DNA of 64,000 nucleotides from Mactra quadrangularis (lineage: Eukaryota; Mollusca; Bivalvia; Venerida; Mactridae): assembly GCA_025267735.1 (NCBI GenBank), contig CM046311.1, positions 26,015,329 to 26,079,328 of the forward strand. Direction: 5' to 3'. The notes beneath the pieces are model-generated. The model was not told where the DNA came from, ran no database searches, and was given only the letters and a program-made list of their open reading frames with translations. Below are positions 1 to 11,595 of this stretch, piece by piece; the first letter of the stretch is position 1; every line of letters begins with the position of its first letter. Made by a program: the position numbers and the translations under genes.

Positions 1-1086
1 TGTCAACAATGACAATTAACAACAATAAATCTTCACTTAGACTAACATTCGAGCAACTAAATAGATCTAGTGGCGCGTATTTAACCCCGGGGACCTTGAT
101 ACTTTGACCAATAAGAGACTATGAAAGTACACATGTACATGCAATATTACGTTTTTAATTTGATAGTAATGGTGCATGGATCCAAACTTCTACTTAAAGG
201 TTTGGTCCGTCATGTTCTTACTTTATGACGATAAGTTAATTTCCACAATCAAAATCAGTGAGCTGGCCGAGAAATAGTCAAACATCCTCTCAAACAAAAC
301 ACGCAAAATGGACCCTTCCCTGGCAAACAGAATTAGATAGCACACTATTGAAACAAGTTTCAGAACTCCAACAGAATGCCTGTCTAGCAGTTTTATTACT
401 GTGTGCAATGTGTGTTATCAGCTGTACCGAAACATTGATCAATACACAGTTAACATCCCTTAGGCCTTTACTGTATGTGCGAAATAAATAAATCAATGAA
501 ATTACATTTTTATAACTACGCTATGTTGAGGTAAAATAGTTGGAGTAAAGCATTATAAGTAAAAGAAACTCATTCAGTATTATAAAATCCATAAAAGTGG
601 CTGTGCACATCAGAACAAGTTATTAAAGGGCGTCTAACACAACTTTACACCATATTTATATAACATAAAAGCATATCAGATATATTACTTTTTAAAATAG
701 TTTTTGAATTGAACTTCATTTTGTCATCGCTTTCAATAATAAATGCCTTGTATCACAGGTGTCAGACAGGATTCAAATCTCTAAAATTTAGCCCTAAATT
801 TAGTTAACGCGGCACATGAACAAAACTCACTATACAAAGTCTCCATTTACCAATAACTATTGTAATGTATTACGAATTTGACTTATAGTCAAAATTTGAA
901 AATCTGAAACTTCAAATACTAATAAACTTTCGATATTGTATTGTTTGGAGAACTATAGATAGTATAATTAGAATAGTGAATTCCATGTTATATCATTCCA
1001 TATTCAAAAATATAGTGTTTACATTCTTGTTTAAAGTTTGGAAAGAATATCTTCTACGACCATTATTCAATTATATCTGCATCAAA
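1..1086. other. No gene recognised
   Basis: AT-rich DNA with scattered CpG. Overlapping open frames of 61-77 codons at 223-496 run on both strands through the same bases and resemble nothing I know. No splice-linked coding signal was seen. Confidence 0.5.
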
Positions 1087-1406
1087 TAGAACAGGCGTCA
1101 GTCACAAGTCAGGGTATACGTATCATACTGTGTGATAAGCTTGGGTTCAGTAGAACAGACGTCAGTCACAAGTCAGCGTATACGTATTCTACTGTGTGAT
1201 AAGCTTGGGTTCAGTAGAACAGACGTCAGTCACAAGTCAGGGTATACGTATCCTACTGTGTGATAAGCTTGGGTTCAGTAGAACAGGCGTCAGTCACAAG
1301 TCAGGGTATACGTATTCTACTGTGTGATAAGCTTGGGTTCAGTAGAACAGACGTCAGTCACAAGTCAGCGTATACGTATCCTACTGTGTGATAAGCTTGG
1401 GTTCAG
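1087..1406. repeat. Tandem repeat, 5 x 64 bp
   Basis: Five consecutive copies of exactly 64 bp, beginning TAGAACAGRCGTCAGTCACA and ending AAGCTTGGGTTCAG. Copies differ at a few positions (GGCGTC/GACGTC, CAGGG/CAGCG, ATTCT/ATCCT). The repeats spread in steps of exactly 64, with no indels. Confidence 0.95.
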
Positions 1407-1890
1407 AGACTTATAGGTCTGTCTAGGGACCGATATTAGTATGACTGACCCCCGCAATATGACAGACAACAATCGTCGAAGAATACAGAATCATACATTT
1501 TCCCTGCATAATGTTCTCATTGTTTGGAATTTACATTACAATAAAGATATCAATTACATGAGAGCGGGTTTAAGACGCCGATAGGTTTTCACGGACTATG
1601 ATTACATGACCTCAATATCTAACCCAAGATGGGTTTATATAAAACGCGGTTCAATTAGCTCCCTTGATTTATTTCAGACTACTTATGTATTTTGTAACTC
1701 TGTTACATCTATCTCCACCAACTCCATGTTTATTTGTACCAGACGCAACGGAAAATGCCGAGCTGACCGAATTTGTGAGTGAAAATGCTTTACGGAACTA
1801 TATTAATTAAGTGGTCTTAATTGTTTATCCAGTGATATGAACTACATACTATTAGAGTCAGTATTTTCCAACTTATTTAATAATGACATG
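1407..1890. other. No gene recognised
   Basis: Unique-looking sequence between the 64-bp repeat and the hairpin elements. A GTACCAG...GTGAGT pair near 1740-1775 could frame a 32-bp exon, but nothing supports it. Confidence 0.4.
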
Positions 1891-1993
1891 GTGACACATT
1901 TACGTATGATAATTCCGGACCACCACGGATTCAATCTGGCAGTGTCCGTAGAATTCCATAGTTGATCCGGAATAGTACATCGTAGTGTTTCAC
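1891..1993. repeat. Hairpin element, ~103 bp
   Basis: The left end GTGACACATTTACGTATGAT and the reverse complement of the right end GTGAAACACTACGATGTACT, each followed by AATTCCGGA or ATTCCGGA, form imperfect ~30-bp inverted arms. It resembles a small MITE; no target duplication was identified. Confidence 0.5.
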
Positions 1994-2034
1994 AAGGCAT
2001 GCACTTTGTACTCTAGTTGAATACTAAAGTCTAG

Positions 2035-2125
2035 AGACATATCGAGGGTTTAACGGAAGACGGTCGTAACTCAATATAAGAAAAGAGGGAGTTCAACCGT
2101 CTTGCGCTAAACCCGCGATATGTCT
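2035..2125. repeat. Hairpin element, ~91 bp with 30-bp arms
   Basis: Arms 2035-2064 and 2096-2125 pair as AGACATATCG.GGGTTTA...AAGACGGT against its complement, with about four mismatches and a 31-bp loop. A second short stem (AGGACGGT/ACCGTCCT, 2131-2160) follows immediately. The structure fits a small MITE or an RNA hairpin. Confidence 0.6.
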
Positions 2126-2160
2126 GTTCTAGGACGGTGAGTAGAACCACAGACCGTCCT

Positions 2161-3810
2161 GATATTTGGCTGAAAATGTTCCAATGTGTCATATAGCACT
2201 ATACATTACATTGTACATATAATTGACTATAAAGTCGAGGTACATGTAGAAGATAATTATTTAATGCCTCAGTCCCATAAAATCGTGGCTTGTTCGGACC
2301 CGTAGGTGCAGACAGCCGTAGGCCGTGGGAAGCCTTCTGTATTACAGTGACGGTACGCAGATGGCACAAAACAACACACCCATACGGAGCCGTAGCTGGA
2401 AGATATGCAAGTTTAATCCATACTCAGTCACGATTGTGTTCACGATTTGACTTGGATACGTGTATCCATGGCTCATCACACAGACCCTGGTTAAAGACGC
2501 ATGCAACAGTCTGTACGGGTACGCAAGAGTTCGTACGATTCCTTGCGGGGCTTGATCGCACGGCGTCCGTACGGTGCCCTCACGACTATTTTTATGTTCA
2601 TGGGACTGTAGCATTACAAAAACATATATGTTACCCAATGAAGCTATACAAGTATTCAGTTACAAATGGTTTTCTTCTGTGTAATTTGAAATGTTTAAAT
2701 ACTTCGCAGCGAGTGAAGTAAATCGTTGTAGTCGTTGAAAATTATAGTAGCTCTTTGAATGTATCTTAACAAGTATTTATGCGGAAATAGAATGACATTT
2801 GTCACATTTACTTACCTCGTGACGATGTAGAGTAGCCCCACGGCGGTAAATCCAAACTTTTCAGAAATCAAAATATCCAAAATGTAAACAAAAACACCGT
2901 CCTAGATTATTAAAAAATATCCACGACTACTAAAATAGTACAAAGCAGTTACTTGATGTTATACGAATTTACAAAAAATAACACGAAGTCAAGCGAAGCA
3001 TACGATACTAAGCTTGACCGACTATGATGAAGTACAATTTATTTCGACCAACTGTCCAGCATAGCTGTCCCTAATGTCAACATTTGTCAAATCCTGGTTG
3101 TCAAAATTTAGAAATAAAATAAAACGCCACAGGGGTTAATACTAGAAAGACACGAATTAGGTTTGAATAGTTAAATTGTATGTAATATTTTATGATAGAT
3201 GAATTTACACACTGAATTGATTCTAACAACGTTCATCGTATTATACACCGTGCTCTTATTATAAATTGTATGCTTACAAGTACTCAAATTGATCTGACAT
3301 TCAACGAAGCGTTTCCTTCAACAATTATACGTACAAAACATAAGATCTTGTATGGGCATACGAATATAATACATTCAGTTGAATAAAGAAATAGTGTACT
3401 ATATTTTAACAACGTGTTATAACTTTGTACATGTATATAGTTCGTTTTTTCTCAACTGTCAAAGCATGAATAATTTCACGGACAATAAAACGGACAATAC
3501 AATGTAACGTACCGTATAACTTGTTAAATCTATACACTCGCGGCACTTCGCAAGAAGCACTGAGCTTACAGATATTCAGTTATCTCAAATTGTTTTCTAC
3601 TTGGACGAATCTCTACAAATCCCCTTAAAAATTAGGTGAAATTTTGAAATATCTTTTTTTATTTTCACGATTATTTCGTTTAAACGTATTTTTATTTCGT
3701 TTTTACAAAATATGAATGTCACTTTACGGGCTTCGGAATGTCGAATTGAACTAAATAAATATTTCAGTGTTTCAAAGGAATGGGTATTTTTCTAGTTTTT
3801 GATTCACTGG
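2161..3810. other. No gene recognised; includes a GC-richer 143-codon open frame
   Basis: At 2290-2721 (plus) a 143-codon frame is open, opposed by a 98-codon minus frame. The stretch is richer in CGTACGG-like words than its surroundings, which by itself lowers stop frequency. The translation matches no family I recognise and shows no domain pattern, so I do not call it a gene. Confidence 0.4.
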
Positions 3811-4074
3811 TATTGTGCGTAAAGTTTGACCCCGACCTGACCTTTAAGCAAGAATATGTATTACATTTAATACGAATGTAGTATTAATGCTCGATTACAC
3901 CGTGGTCGTGAGGATTATGAGTTAAAATTTAACACACGAACTTATTGTGCGTAAGTATTGACCCCGACCTGATCTTTATGCAAAAATATTCATTACATTG
4001 AATACGAATGTAGTATAAGTGCTCGATTACACCGTGACCGTGAGGATTATGAGTTAAAACTTAACACACAAACA
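3811..4074. repeat. Two-copy tandem duplication, 132 bp
   Basis: Copies at 3811-3942 and 3943-4074 both start TATTGTGCGTAA, contain TTGACCCCGACCTGA and ATACGAATGTAGTAT, and end GAGGATTATGAGTTAAAA. They differ at about one position in ten. Confidence 0.9.
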
Positions 4075-4287
4075 TACTTCTACAATTTTACGATCGCTGC
4101 CGAAGTGTAGAATAGGCGTGGTTCTGACTTTCGTCGGGATATGTGTAGATAATTATTAGATGCAAATGTGAAAGGTCAAATCGGGGCAATTTTTACGCAC
4201 TATATATTTTGTATCATCCATGTGCTTTATTTTTATCATTTGTGTTATTTTACTGTTTGCTTGTTCTTTATGAATATGTATTGAGTA

Positions 4288-4578
4288 AACCCGGGTCGAT
4301 AGCGCAGTTGGTAGTGCGCCTGGATTTGGATACTCGTGCCCGAGGGGGTGCGTGTTCGAATCCCACCCGGGGAGGTTATACCCTTCCATGAAAATTTGAC
4401 AATAATGTCGATTTTTCTCCATTGATTAGATAATATGGAGAAGTTTCCGGCCTTGTGGAAGGGTAGGTGAGTACTGGTTATAGATAATGGTCCATGAAAG
4501 CTAGGTCCGGTGCGCTGGACGCCGTGAAATGACCTAAATTGTGTTGATACGGCGTTAACTCCAATTAATAAATAAATA
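4288..4578 (+). mobile_element. tRNA-derived SINE with 15-bp target-site duplication
   Basis: The head carries Pol III boxes in tRNA spacing: TAGCGCAGTTGG (A box) and GTGTTCGAATCCCACC (B box), closed by a CCCGGGT/ACCCGGG acceptor-like stem. A ~190-bp body ends GCGTTAACTCCAATTAATAA with an AAAT-type tail. It is flanked by AATATGTATTGAGTA (4273-4287) and AATATGTACTGAGTA (4579-4593), 14 of 15 identical. The long insert before the T arm and the SINE body argue against a functional tRNA gene. Confidence 0.9.
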
Positions 4579-4593
4579 AATATGTACTGAGTA

Positions 4594-6002
4594 TTTTTCA
4601 TAATAAATGTACTGTTCTGTTTTATTCTATTTATTATACGATAAATTGTGTACATCAAATATATAAAAGACTGCAGGGTCGTTGTGACTATCCGTAAAAC
4701 CCGTGGTTTGAGAGCGATAATCTTTGGCCATCTTCCTAAGGAAATCGCTACTTAGGCTAGCTTATTGTATCCTAATATTCTTTATAATATTCTTTATAAA
4801 GTAGTCATACTGAATTCAACTTATCTTCTAAGTTCTTACAAACTGCGTAAGTCTATTTATCAAAACAAACAATGTCTGCAAATAAAATAGACATACATCT
4901 AAATTAAAATTTTCGCCTAAGTACATGTATGTTTCTTGTTGTATTTCATAGTGAGAGTATATCAAACTCGACAGTAGAATTTGGTTGTGAATACTTAAAA
5001 TAATTATACTTTAGATTACAGTATGTTGAAGATGAAGTCTTGAGATAAAAAAAAACATCCTCCAAATTACATAATTAAGCTCTAGAACGATCTTTGGTCA
5101 TACATGTATATAGTCAACGTGAACAAAAATGAATATATTTTGCTCTTAAAAGAGATTTTTTTTAAAATGAACACTTTGTCAAACTTAAAATTAGAACGCA
5201 AAATGATTTTGCATGTTCATTGTGTCTCCAATTCATGTTGTATCTTTATCATTTTGTGAGACAGTTTTTCCAAGTCCGCTGTAAATAAATATGTACTCTA
5301 ATAGCGACTTTTGCACTCGGTACTAAATAATTTTGAAATTTTCACCGTTTAAGATCAATACTTTTTTGATTTTACTCGACCGGTGTACAAAGTCAATCTT
5401 TGTTTCTATATCTACATATATTATTAGAAAATCAGTTTGTTTTATCAAACTCAGCATCATTTATTTGACCGAAGTTTTGACTTCAGATTCAAGGACGTGA
5501 ACACATGTGCATGTACTTGTATATACCTATCAAGTATACGTGAATCTATTTGTCAGCCTAAAATTAATTATACCATGTCAAACCATATGGTGCACACCTC
5601 AGTAAAGATTGGTCATGTTTAAAGCAAATAACCCGGACTAAGTCAAAAAAGCAATCTTTTACGTCCACTTGTAATAAACAAATATTTTCTGTCAACTTCA
5701 GTCACTCAATGTATTTATGACAGCCTAAAATGTCCTATGAATAAACAGTAGCCACGGACAATATGGAGCTAGGCTAATTTTATCTCATCATTAGTCAAGG
5801 TCATTTGACCATTATAAGTAGAAGCGTCAGCAATCAAACACCTTTCCTCCGAATGACACGAGTTACACTGACGATGTAAGTACAAAGGGAGGTAAATTTG
5901 AATACATGTGTTTTACACTTAAGTATCGAGTTATCTCCCATGCATATATAATTTAAAGACTAATGAGTCTGATTTTATTCAGTAAGATTTGATGGTACTT
6001 TT
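4594..6002. other. No gene recognised
   Basis: AT-rich sequence with no repeat array, no splice-linked coding signal and no conserved motif that I can name. A 61-codon open frame near 5437 has no family resemblance. Confidence 0.4.
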
Positions 6003-6240
6003 TAGTTGTTCGCTTGTCGAACAACTATACACGCCAATTTGAGAAATCGGTGTAGCAACCTTACTACGGATTCTACTTTTTTGAGGTACACGAAGGGGCT
6101 CAACTCTTCAAATCTATGATATTTAATTGTTGGACTTTGTCGGACAATTACATATACCACTTTTGAGAAATCAGTATAACAAGCTTTCTACAAAAACTAC
6201 TTTATGAGGTACATGAAGGAACTTTTCAAGCATGTGTATT
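6003..6240. repeat. Diverged two-copy tandem repeat, ~120 bp
   Basis: Units starting near 6006 and 6126 share the order: a hairpin (GTTGTTCGCTTGTCGAACAAC in the first, ATTGTTGGAC..GTCGGACAAT in the second), TTTGAGAAATCRGT, then TGAGGTACAYGAAGG. The hairpins differ in sequence but keep pairing. Confidence 0.7.
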
Positions 6241-8547
6241 AAAGAGAAAAGTTTTATAAACCAATATTGTAATAATCACATATATTTAAAACACTGAAAT
6301 ACATTTTGTATATACAACAGTGAATGTTCCTTGTGGTGAACCCCAATTAGAAAAGACGTGATGCATTGATATCTCATCCTATACGTAGATGATGTCTTGG
6401 CTCAGACGCTTAACGCATCGCACAAATCGGCTACGCACAGGAAGTAGTGCGGAGTATGCATGAACATAAAAGCATTGTATGATTTTTGAAGAATTATCAT
6501 GATTAAAATTGTAAGAAAATGCTGGCCAATAACTACAGGAATACCAATCCATAGATACAAGCTCCCTTTAATCCTCAATGGGTATATATCATAAGCCGTA
6601 TCCTAATTTCGTTTTTTAGACCTGTGTAAAGATAGACAGATGAAGACACGTTCTTATGGATGTTAAATGAATGAAATAAAAGTTTCAGTTAACGTGCATA
6701 CTTTATTTTGGATAGTAATATCATATTGCCAAGTCACAACTTAACTTACTTAGTACTTGTAAAAAATGTCGTGTGGTTTCGGGTATTTACACATTTTTAC
6801 CCATTATTCTTAGGGTAATGATTTCTATGTCGAACAACTCCAGTGCCTTTGGCGCTTTGATTTTTCATAGGTTTTAAAATCATTTCTAGAACATACATGT
6901 ATATAACATTTGTTATCAAGGTTCGATTCGATTTATTTTCTTTATAAGAAGATTGTCGAAGTCCGACAATATTAATCGGAGCTTTACCTTCATGCAAGAA
7001 TATCTTAAATTTGTCTTTGTTTTAAATCGCGCTTTATTGGAAGCTTTCGGCAAAATATTAATACATGTACTGAACAATAAATTTTGTTTTCATAATAATA
7101 AGACTTTGAAACTGTATCGCAATATTGCGAATAATTAATTCAAAATTAAAGAACAATAATATGCTATCTTACAAAATTGATTTATAGTCACAAAGGTTGT
7201 TATTAACACGCCTATAATCATTTACACGCATAAGGAAACTCACGACTTAATGTAAGTGAAGCGTGTAATTATTATAATAAGGTAGTTCAAGCTCAGGTTA
7301 AAATAATCGGACTATACATGACTAGTCCGCGGTAGGTAAACGACAATATACATTGGTTTAACAAATGCTATCCTTATGATTTGATGGGGTGTAGCAATGG
7401 TAGCTAGTCTGTGGACACAATGCTGTTTTAACACACATTTTCACTATACTTATAAGTACTGACTTTTTTCACAACCACAACTACTGTCCCGCTTGAACCA
7501 TTGTGATGAGATGTCATACATTTTCGCGACCCACGCTAGATCGTCACTTCTGAACGGATGCTAAAATATGCAAGACATCAACTTTGGACCCATTTTTGCG
7601 CATGCACAGTAAAAATAATTTCCCCATATGCTGAGTATTTAAACAACATCAGAACTGGATATTTTTCAAGTTCTGATTATTGAACCGACTGACGATTACG
7701 AATTCGGGGAGTAATTTCGGTATCCACGTTTTCTTGCTAGATAGAAGTTTTGTCAAAATTTAAACAAACAATGACAATGTATCGTATGCCTTCTTAATAA
7801 AGGGGAGCAAAAAATCAGAACTAATATGGTCATGAGTAAAGTACAGTAAACGGTCTGGTCCGTACCGTAAACGTTAAAACCTGTATCCGGTACTCGGACG
7901 GCCCTGGACCGATTGACTTCGGCGAATTTCCTGGTCCCTGGTTCCCAGTATTCTATTAATTCTTTTATTTTGGAACCACTGCAGATTTGAATTTAAAGGA
8001 AAATTAATAAAAAATACAAACATACAATATAAGTCTTGCATTGTTTTATTTGTCAGAAAATTAGTAGTAATATAATAATAAAATAGTAACATTGTGTCAA
8101 CAAGTCATATCAAAGTATAATATATAATAAAATATGTTATAATGTCTGACATATTTAACCTGATACTCGACCCTTCATGATACTTACATGTTAACATGTT
8201 ATTTTAATTATCATAAAAAACTTCAGTGTTATCAAATATTGCTTACTTGTTTTTTGCTAATTACTTGCTTCAACAAGATATTTGTCATTTTTCATATATA
8301 TAGTTGTTATGAAGCTAATTATGTAAGGAAGTTGCTACCAAGGTTTAGTTCTGTTAGCCAAGGATTATGTAACATTTTTGTTTTAAGATAAAAAAACAAA
8401 GTCCAGGTCTAAGAAAATGACCCAAATGCATTCAACCAGCAAAACAATGATTGCTAGACCTTTACTGTAGAAACTATTGTACAGGAAACTCAATTGATAT
8501 ACTCATTAACTAGGAAGCAATAATATAAATATCATTTTAAATTTACT
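6241..8547. other. No gene recognised
   Basis: AT-rich DNA. An 8-bp inverted pair TCAGAACT/AGTTCTGA lies at about 7650-7677. No coding signal, array or RNA gene was found. Confidence 0.4.
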
Positions 8548-9943
8548 GTTGTTAACCTGTATCAGACTTAATTGGTCAGATGTTGACCTGTATCAGACCA
8601 AATAAGTCAAATGTTGACCCATGTCAGACCATATAAGTCAGATGTTGACCTGTGTCAGACCAAATTAGTCAGATGTTGACCTGTGTCAGACTAAATTAGT
8701 CAGATGTTGACCTGTGTCAGACTAAATTAGTCAGATGTTGACCCGTGTCAGACTAAATTAATCAGATGTTGACCTGTGTCAGATCGAATTAGTCAGATGT
8801 TGACCTGTGTCAGACTAAATTAATCAGATGTTGACCTGTGTCAGATAAAACAAGTCAGATGTTAAACTGTGTCAGCTTACATTAGCCAGATGTTGAACTG
8901 TGTCAGACTAAATTAGCCAGATGTTGAACTGTGTCAGACAAAATTAGTCAGATGTTGACCTGTATCAAACAAAATTAGTCAGATGTTGAACTGTGTCAGA
9001 CTAAATTAGTCAGATGTTTACCTTTATCAGACCAAATTAGTCAGATGTTGACCTTTATCAGACCAAATTAGTCAGACATCAACCTTTATCAGACCAAATT
9101 AGCCAGATTTTGACCTGTATCAGACCAAATTATGCAGATGTCAACATGTATCAGACCAAATTAGTCAGATGTTGACCTGTATCAGGCAAAATTAGTCAGA
9201 CATCAACTTTTATCAGACCAAATTAGTCAGATGTCAACCTTCATCAGGCAAAATTAGTCAGACGTCATCATGTATCAGACTAAATTAGTCAGACGTCAAC
9301 CCTTATCAGACCAAATTAGTCAGATGTCAACATGTATCAGACCAAACAAGTCAGATGTTGACCTGTATCAGACCAAATTAGTCAGACGTCATCATGTATC
9401 AGACTAAATTAGTCAGACGTCAACCTTTATCAGACTAAATTAGTCAGACGTCAACCTTTATCAGACCAAATTAGTCAGATGTCATCATGTATCAGACTAA
9501 ATTAGTCAGATGTCAACATTTATTAGACCAAATTAGTCAGATGTCAACATGTATCAGATGAAATTGGACAGATGTCAACCTGCATCAGACCAAATTAGTC
9601 AGATGTTGACCTTTATCAGACCAAATTAGTCAGACGTCAACCTTTATCAGACCAAATTAGTCAGACGTCAACCTTTATCAGACCAAATTAGTCAGATGTT
9701 GACCTTTATCAGACCAAATTAGTCAGACGTCAACCTTTATCAGACCAAATTAGTCAGACGTCAACCTTTATCAGACCAAATTAGTCAGATGTTGACCTTT
9801 ATCAGACCAAATTAGTCAGATGTCAACCTTTATCAGACCAAATTAGTCAGACGTCAACCTTTATCAGACCAAATTAGTCAGATGTTGACCTTTATCAGAC
9901 CAAATTAGTCAGACGTCAACATGTATCAGACCATATTAGCCAG
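8548..9943. repeat. 31-bp minisatellite, ~45 copies
   Basis: The unit is about AGTCAGATGTTGACCTGTAT followed by CAGACCAAATT, repeating every 31 bp. Early copies carry GATGTTGACC; later ones alternate GATGTTGACC with GACGTCAACC. From about 9600 these classes follow a three-unit (93-bp) higher-order pattern. No long open frame. Confidence 0.95.
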
Positions 9944-10654
9944 GCTATAAATGACTGTTATCAATTGTGATTTCGGTACTATAACTTAAAGTATGGCATA
10001 AAAGTAGGCCATTTTTATAGTACAGTGTTTATGGTAGTTATACCACTTGATGAAAAGCTATGTTTTGTATGTCAGAATTCACTTCAAAATGTCTTGATTC
10101 AAAAATTAAGATATCTATACTCTTGTCTACCATTATTTCCAAAAAATATATTGCAGTTAAATTATAATGAGAGTTTCAGAATCCCATATTTTATTACTGT
10201 ATTTTACTTTAATGAATATTTGTGTAATCAGTTACACATTGTATCAAATAAAGGAAGTTTACTTCTTAATTCAAGAGATTAGGGTATTTCTAAAAATTTT
10301 ACATTTTTAGGAGGAGCAAGAAGCTGTCCTTTTAGTCATCTTATTTGTTATATATATATAAATATATCCGAGTAGAACAACAATAATGTTCCTTTTTATG
10401 AAATATTTTGATTATTTTGTGGAGCATGTAATTTAATTTCTAAGCCAAAGTCACTTCAACATTTTCATTAAGCCCTGGTTACAAACTTATTCCTATTCTT
10501 ATCACAGAGCCTTTCATGAAAACATAGTTTAAGAATATATAAATTGTACAATGTTATAAGCCATGATCACATATTTACAGAGGATTATCTCCAACATATC
10601 CTAGAAATCTGTGTGAGTTCATGGTTAATCCAAGATTATCAACCATACTACTTT
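9944..10654. other. No gene recognised
   Basis: AT-rich spacer with a short TATATATATA run near 10351. An 85-codon open frame at 10025-10282 has no recognisable homology. Confidence 0.4.
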
Positions 10655-11015
10655 TTAACCCTCTACTGGTTGGGGCAAAAATTACCTTAACCTTTCAAGA
10701 TGCTCTTATCAGTATTTCATTACTAAATGACTGACAGATTTGCAACTTGGCCCAGTTGAAAAAATAATTTCATTCCTTATCATATTTACCAAGGTAATGC
10801 TGGGGCAGAGCAAAATGGGTGAAAAATACAAGTTTTGCTCTTTTTCAACCTAAATTTTGCTTTTCTTTCAGTTTATTTTTCCAAAATGAGGTCTAAAGTG
10901 CTAAGTACTTTTCAGATACTTGAATTACTAATACTATTTTAAAATCATGTTGCAGCTATTTTGAAAGGGGGTTTAGAGACATGTAAAAATAAAGGATTGA
11001 CCAGTAAAGGGTTAA
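10655..11015. mobile_element. piggyBac-like MITE, 353 bp, TTAA-flanked
   Basis: TTAA at 10655-10658 and 11012-11015 bracket an element starting CCCTCTACTGGT and ending ACCAGTAAAGGG-type sequence (inverted). The TTAA target and CCCT terminus are the piggyBac signature. The interior is AT-rich and codes for nothing. Confidence 0.8.
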
Positions 11016-11392
11016 AAATCAGCACATATCACATCTGTCACCATTTGTACAATTATGACCACACTCACTTGGATACATCACCTGTAAATATGTGACCAGG
11101 GTATTAATGATACATAATAGGACATAAAGTGAAATCTACTATAACATTAATTGATTATATTTAATATATAAATTGTTTATGAACATTTTTTTTCTGGTGG
11201 GTAACTCTATTACTACAAAACAATGCATGGTAAGAATTTTTGTGTGGGGACTAAACATGTTCGTAAGTATTAATTATGTGATAATATGTGATAATTGCTA
11301 CAATTTAACATGGCATCATTTCTTTGAAGCATAATGGATACAAAAGTGAAACATTAACAATGGTTTTCAAAGATTTTGTTGTTGAAAAAATG
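11016..11392. other. No gene recognised
   Basis: AT-rich spacer between two MITEs; nothing identified. Confidence 0.4.
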
Positions 11393-11595
11393 CATTGGCC
11401 TAGGGGAGGATCCAGGATTTTTTTCTAGGGGGGGGGGGGGGGGGGGTCCACACTTTTTTATGTTATACATAATGACGAGCAACGCCAGCAGGGAAAATTG
11501 TATCTTGCTATCTAAATATGGCCTACATTTAAAAAATACACTCATGAATGGTACATTTTTTAAAATCCCCTCCGCTGGATCCGCCTATGTTGGCC
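11393..11595. mobile_element. hAT-like MITE with a 19-G run
   Basis: The element 11401-11587 runs from TAGGGGAGGATCCAG to CTGGATCCGCCTA, which are imperfect inverted ends. It is flanked by 8-bp CATTGGCC and TGTTGGCC (6 of 8 identical), as expected for hAT. An uninterrupted run of 19 G lies at 11428-11446. Opposed open frames here (63 and 90 codons) translate the G run as Gly or Pro and are artefacts. Confidence 0.75.

Noticed and set aside
2290..2721. 143-codon plus-strand open frame
   Set aside because: GC-richer DNA lowers stop frequency, an opposing frame overlaps it, and the translation shows no known motif or family resemblance.
4291..4375. Possible functional tRNA gene
   Set aside because: A and B boxes are present, but the cloverleaf has an abnormal insert and the segment is the head of a SINE with body, tail and target duplications.
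8548..9943. CRISPR-like regular repeats
   Set aside because: The units are contiguous tandem copies with no unique spacers, in an animal genome.
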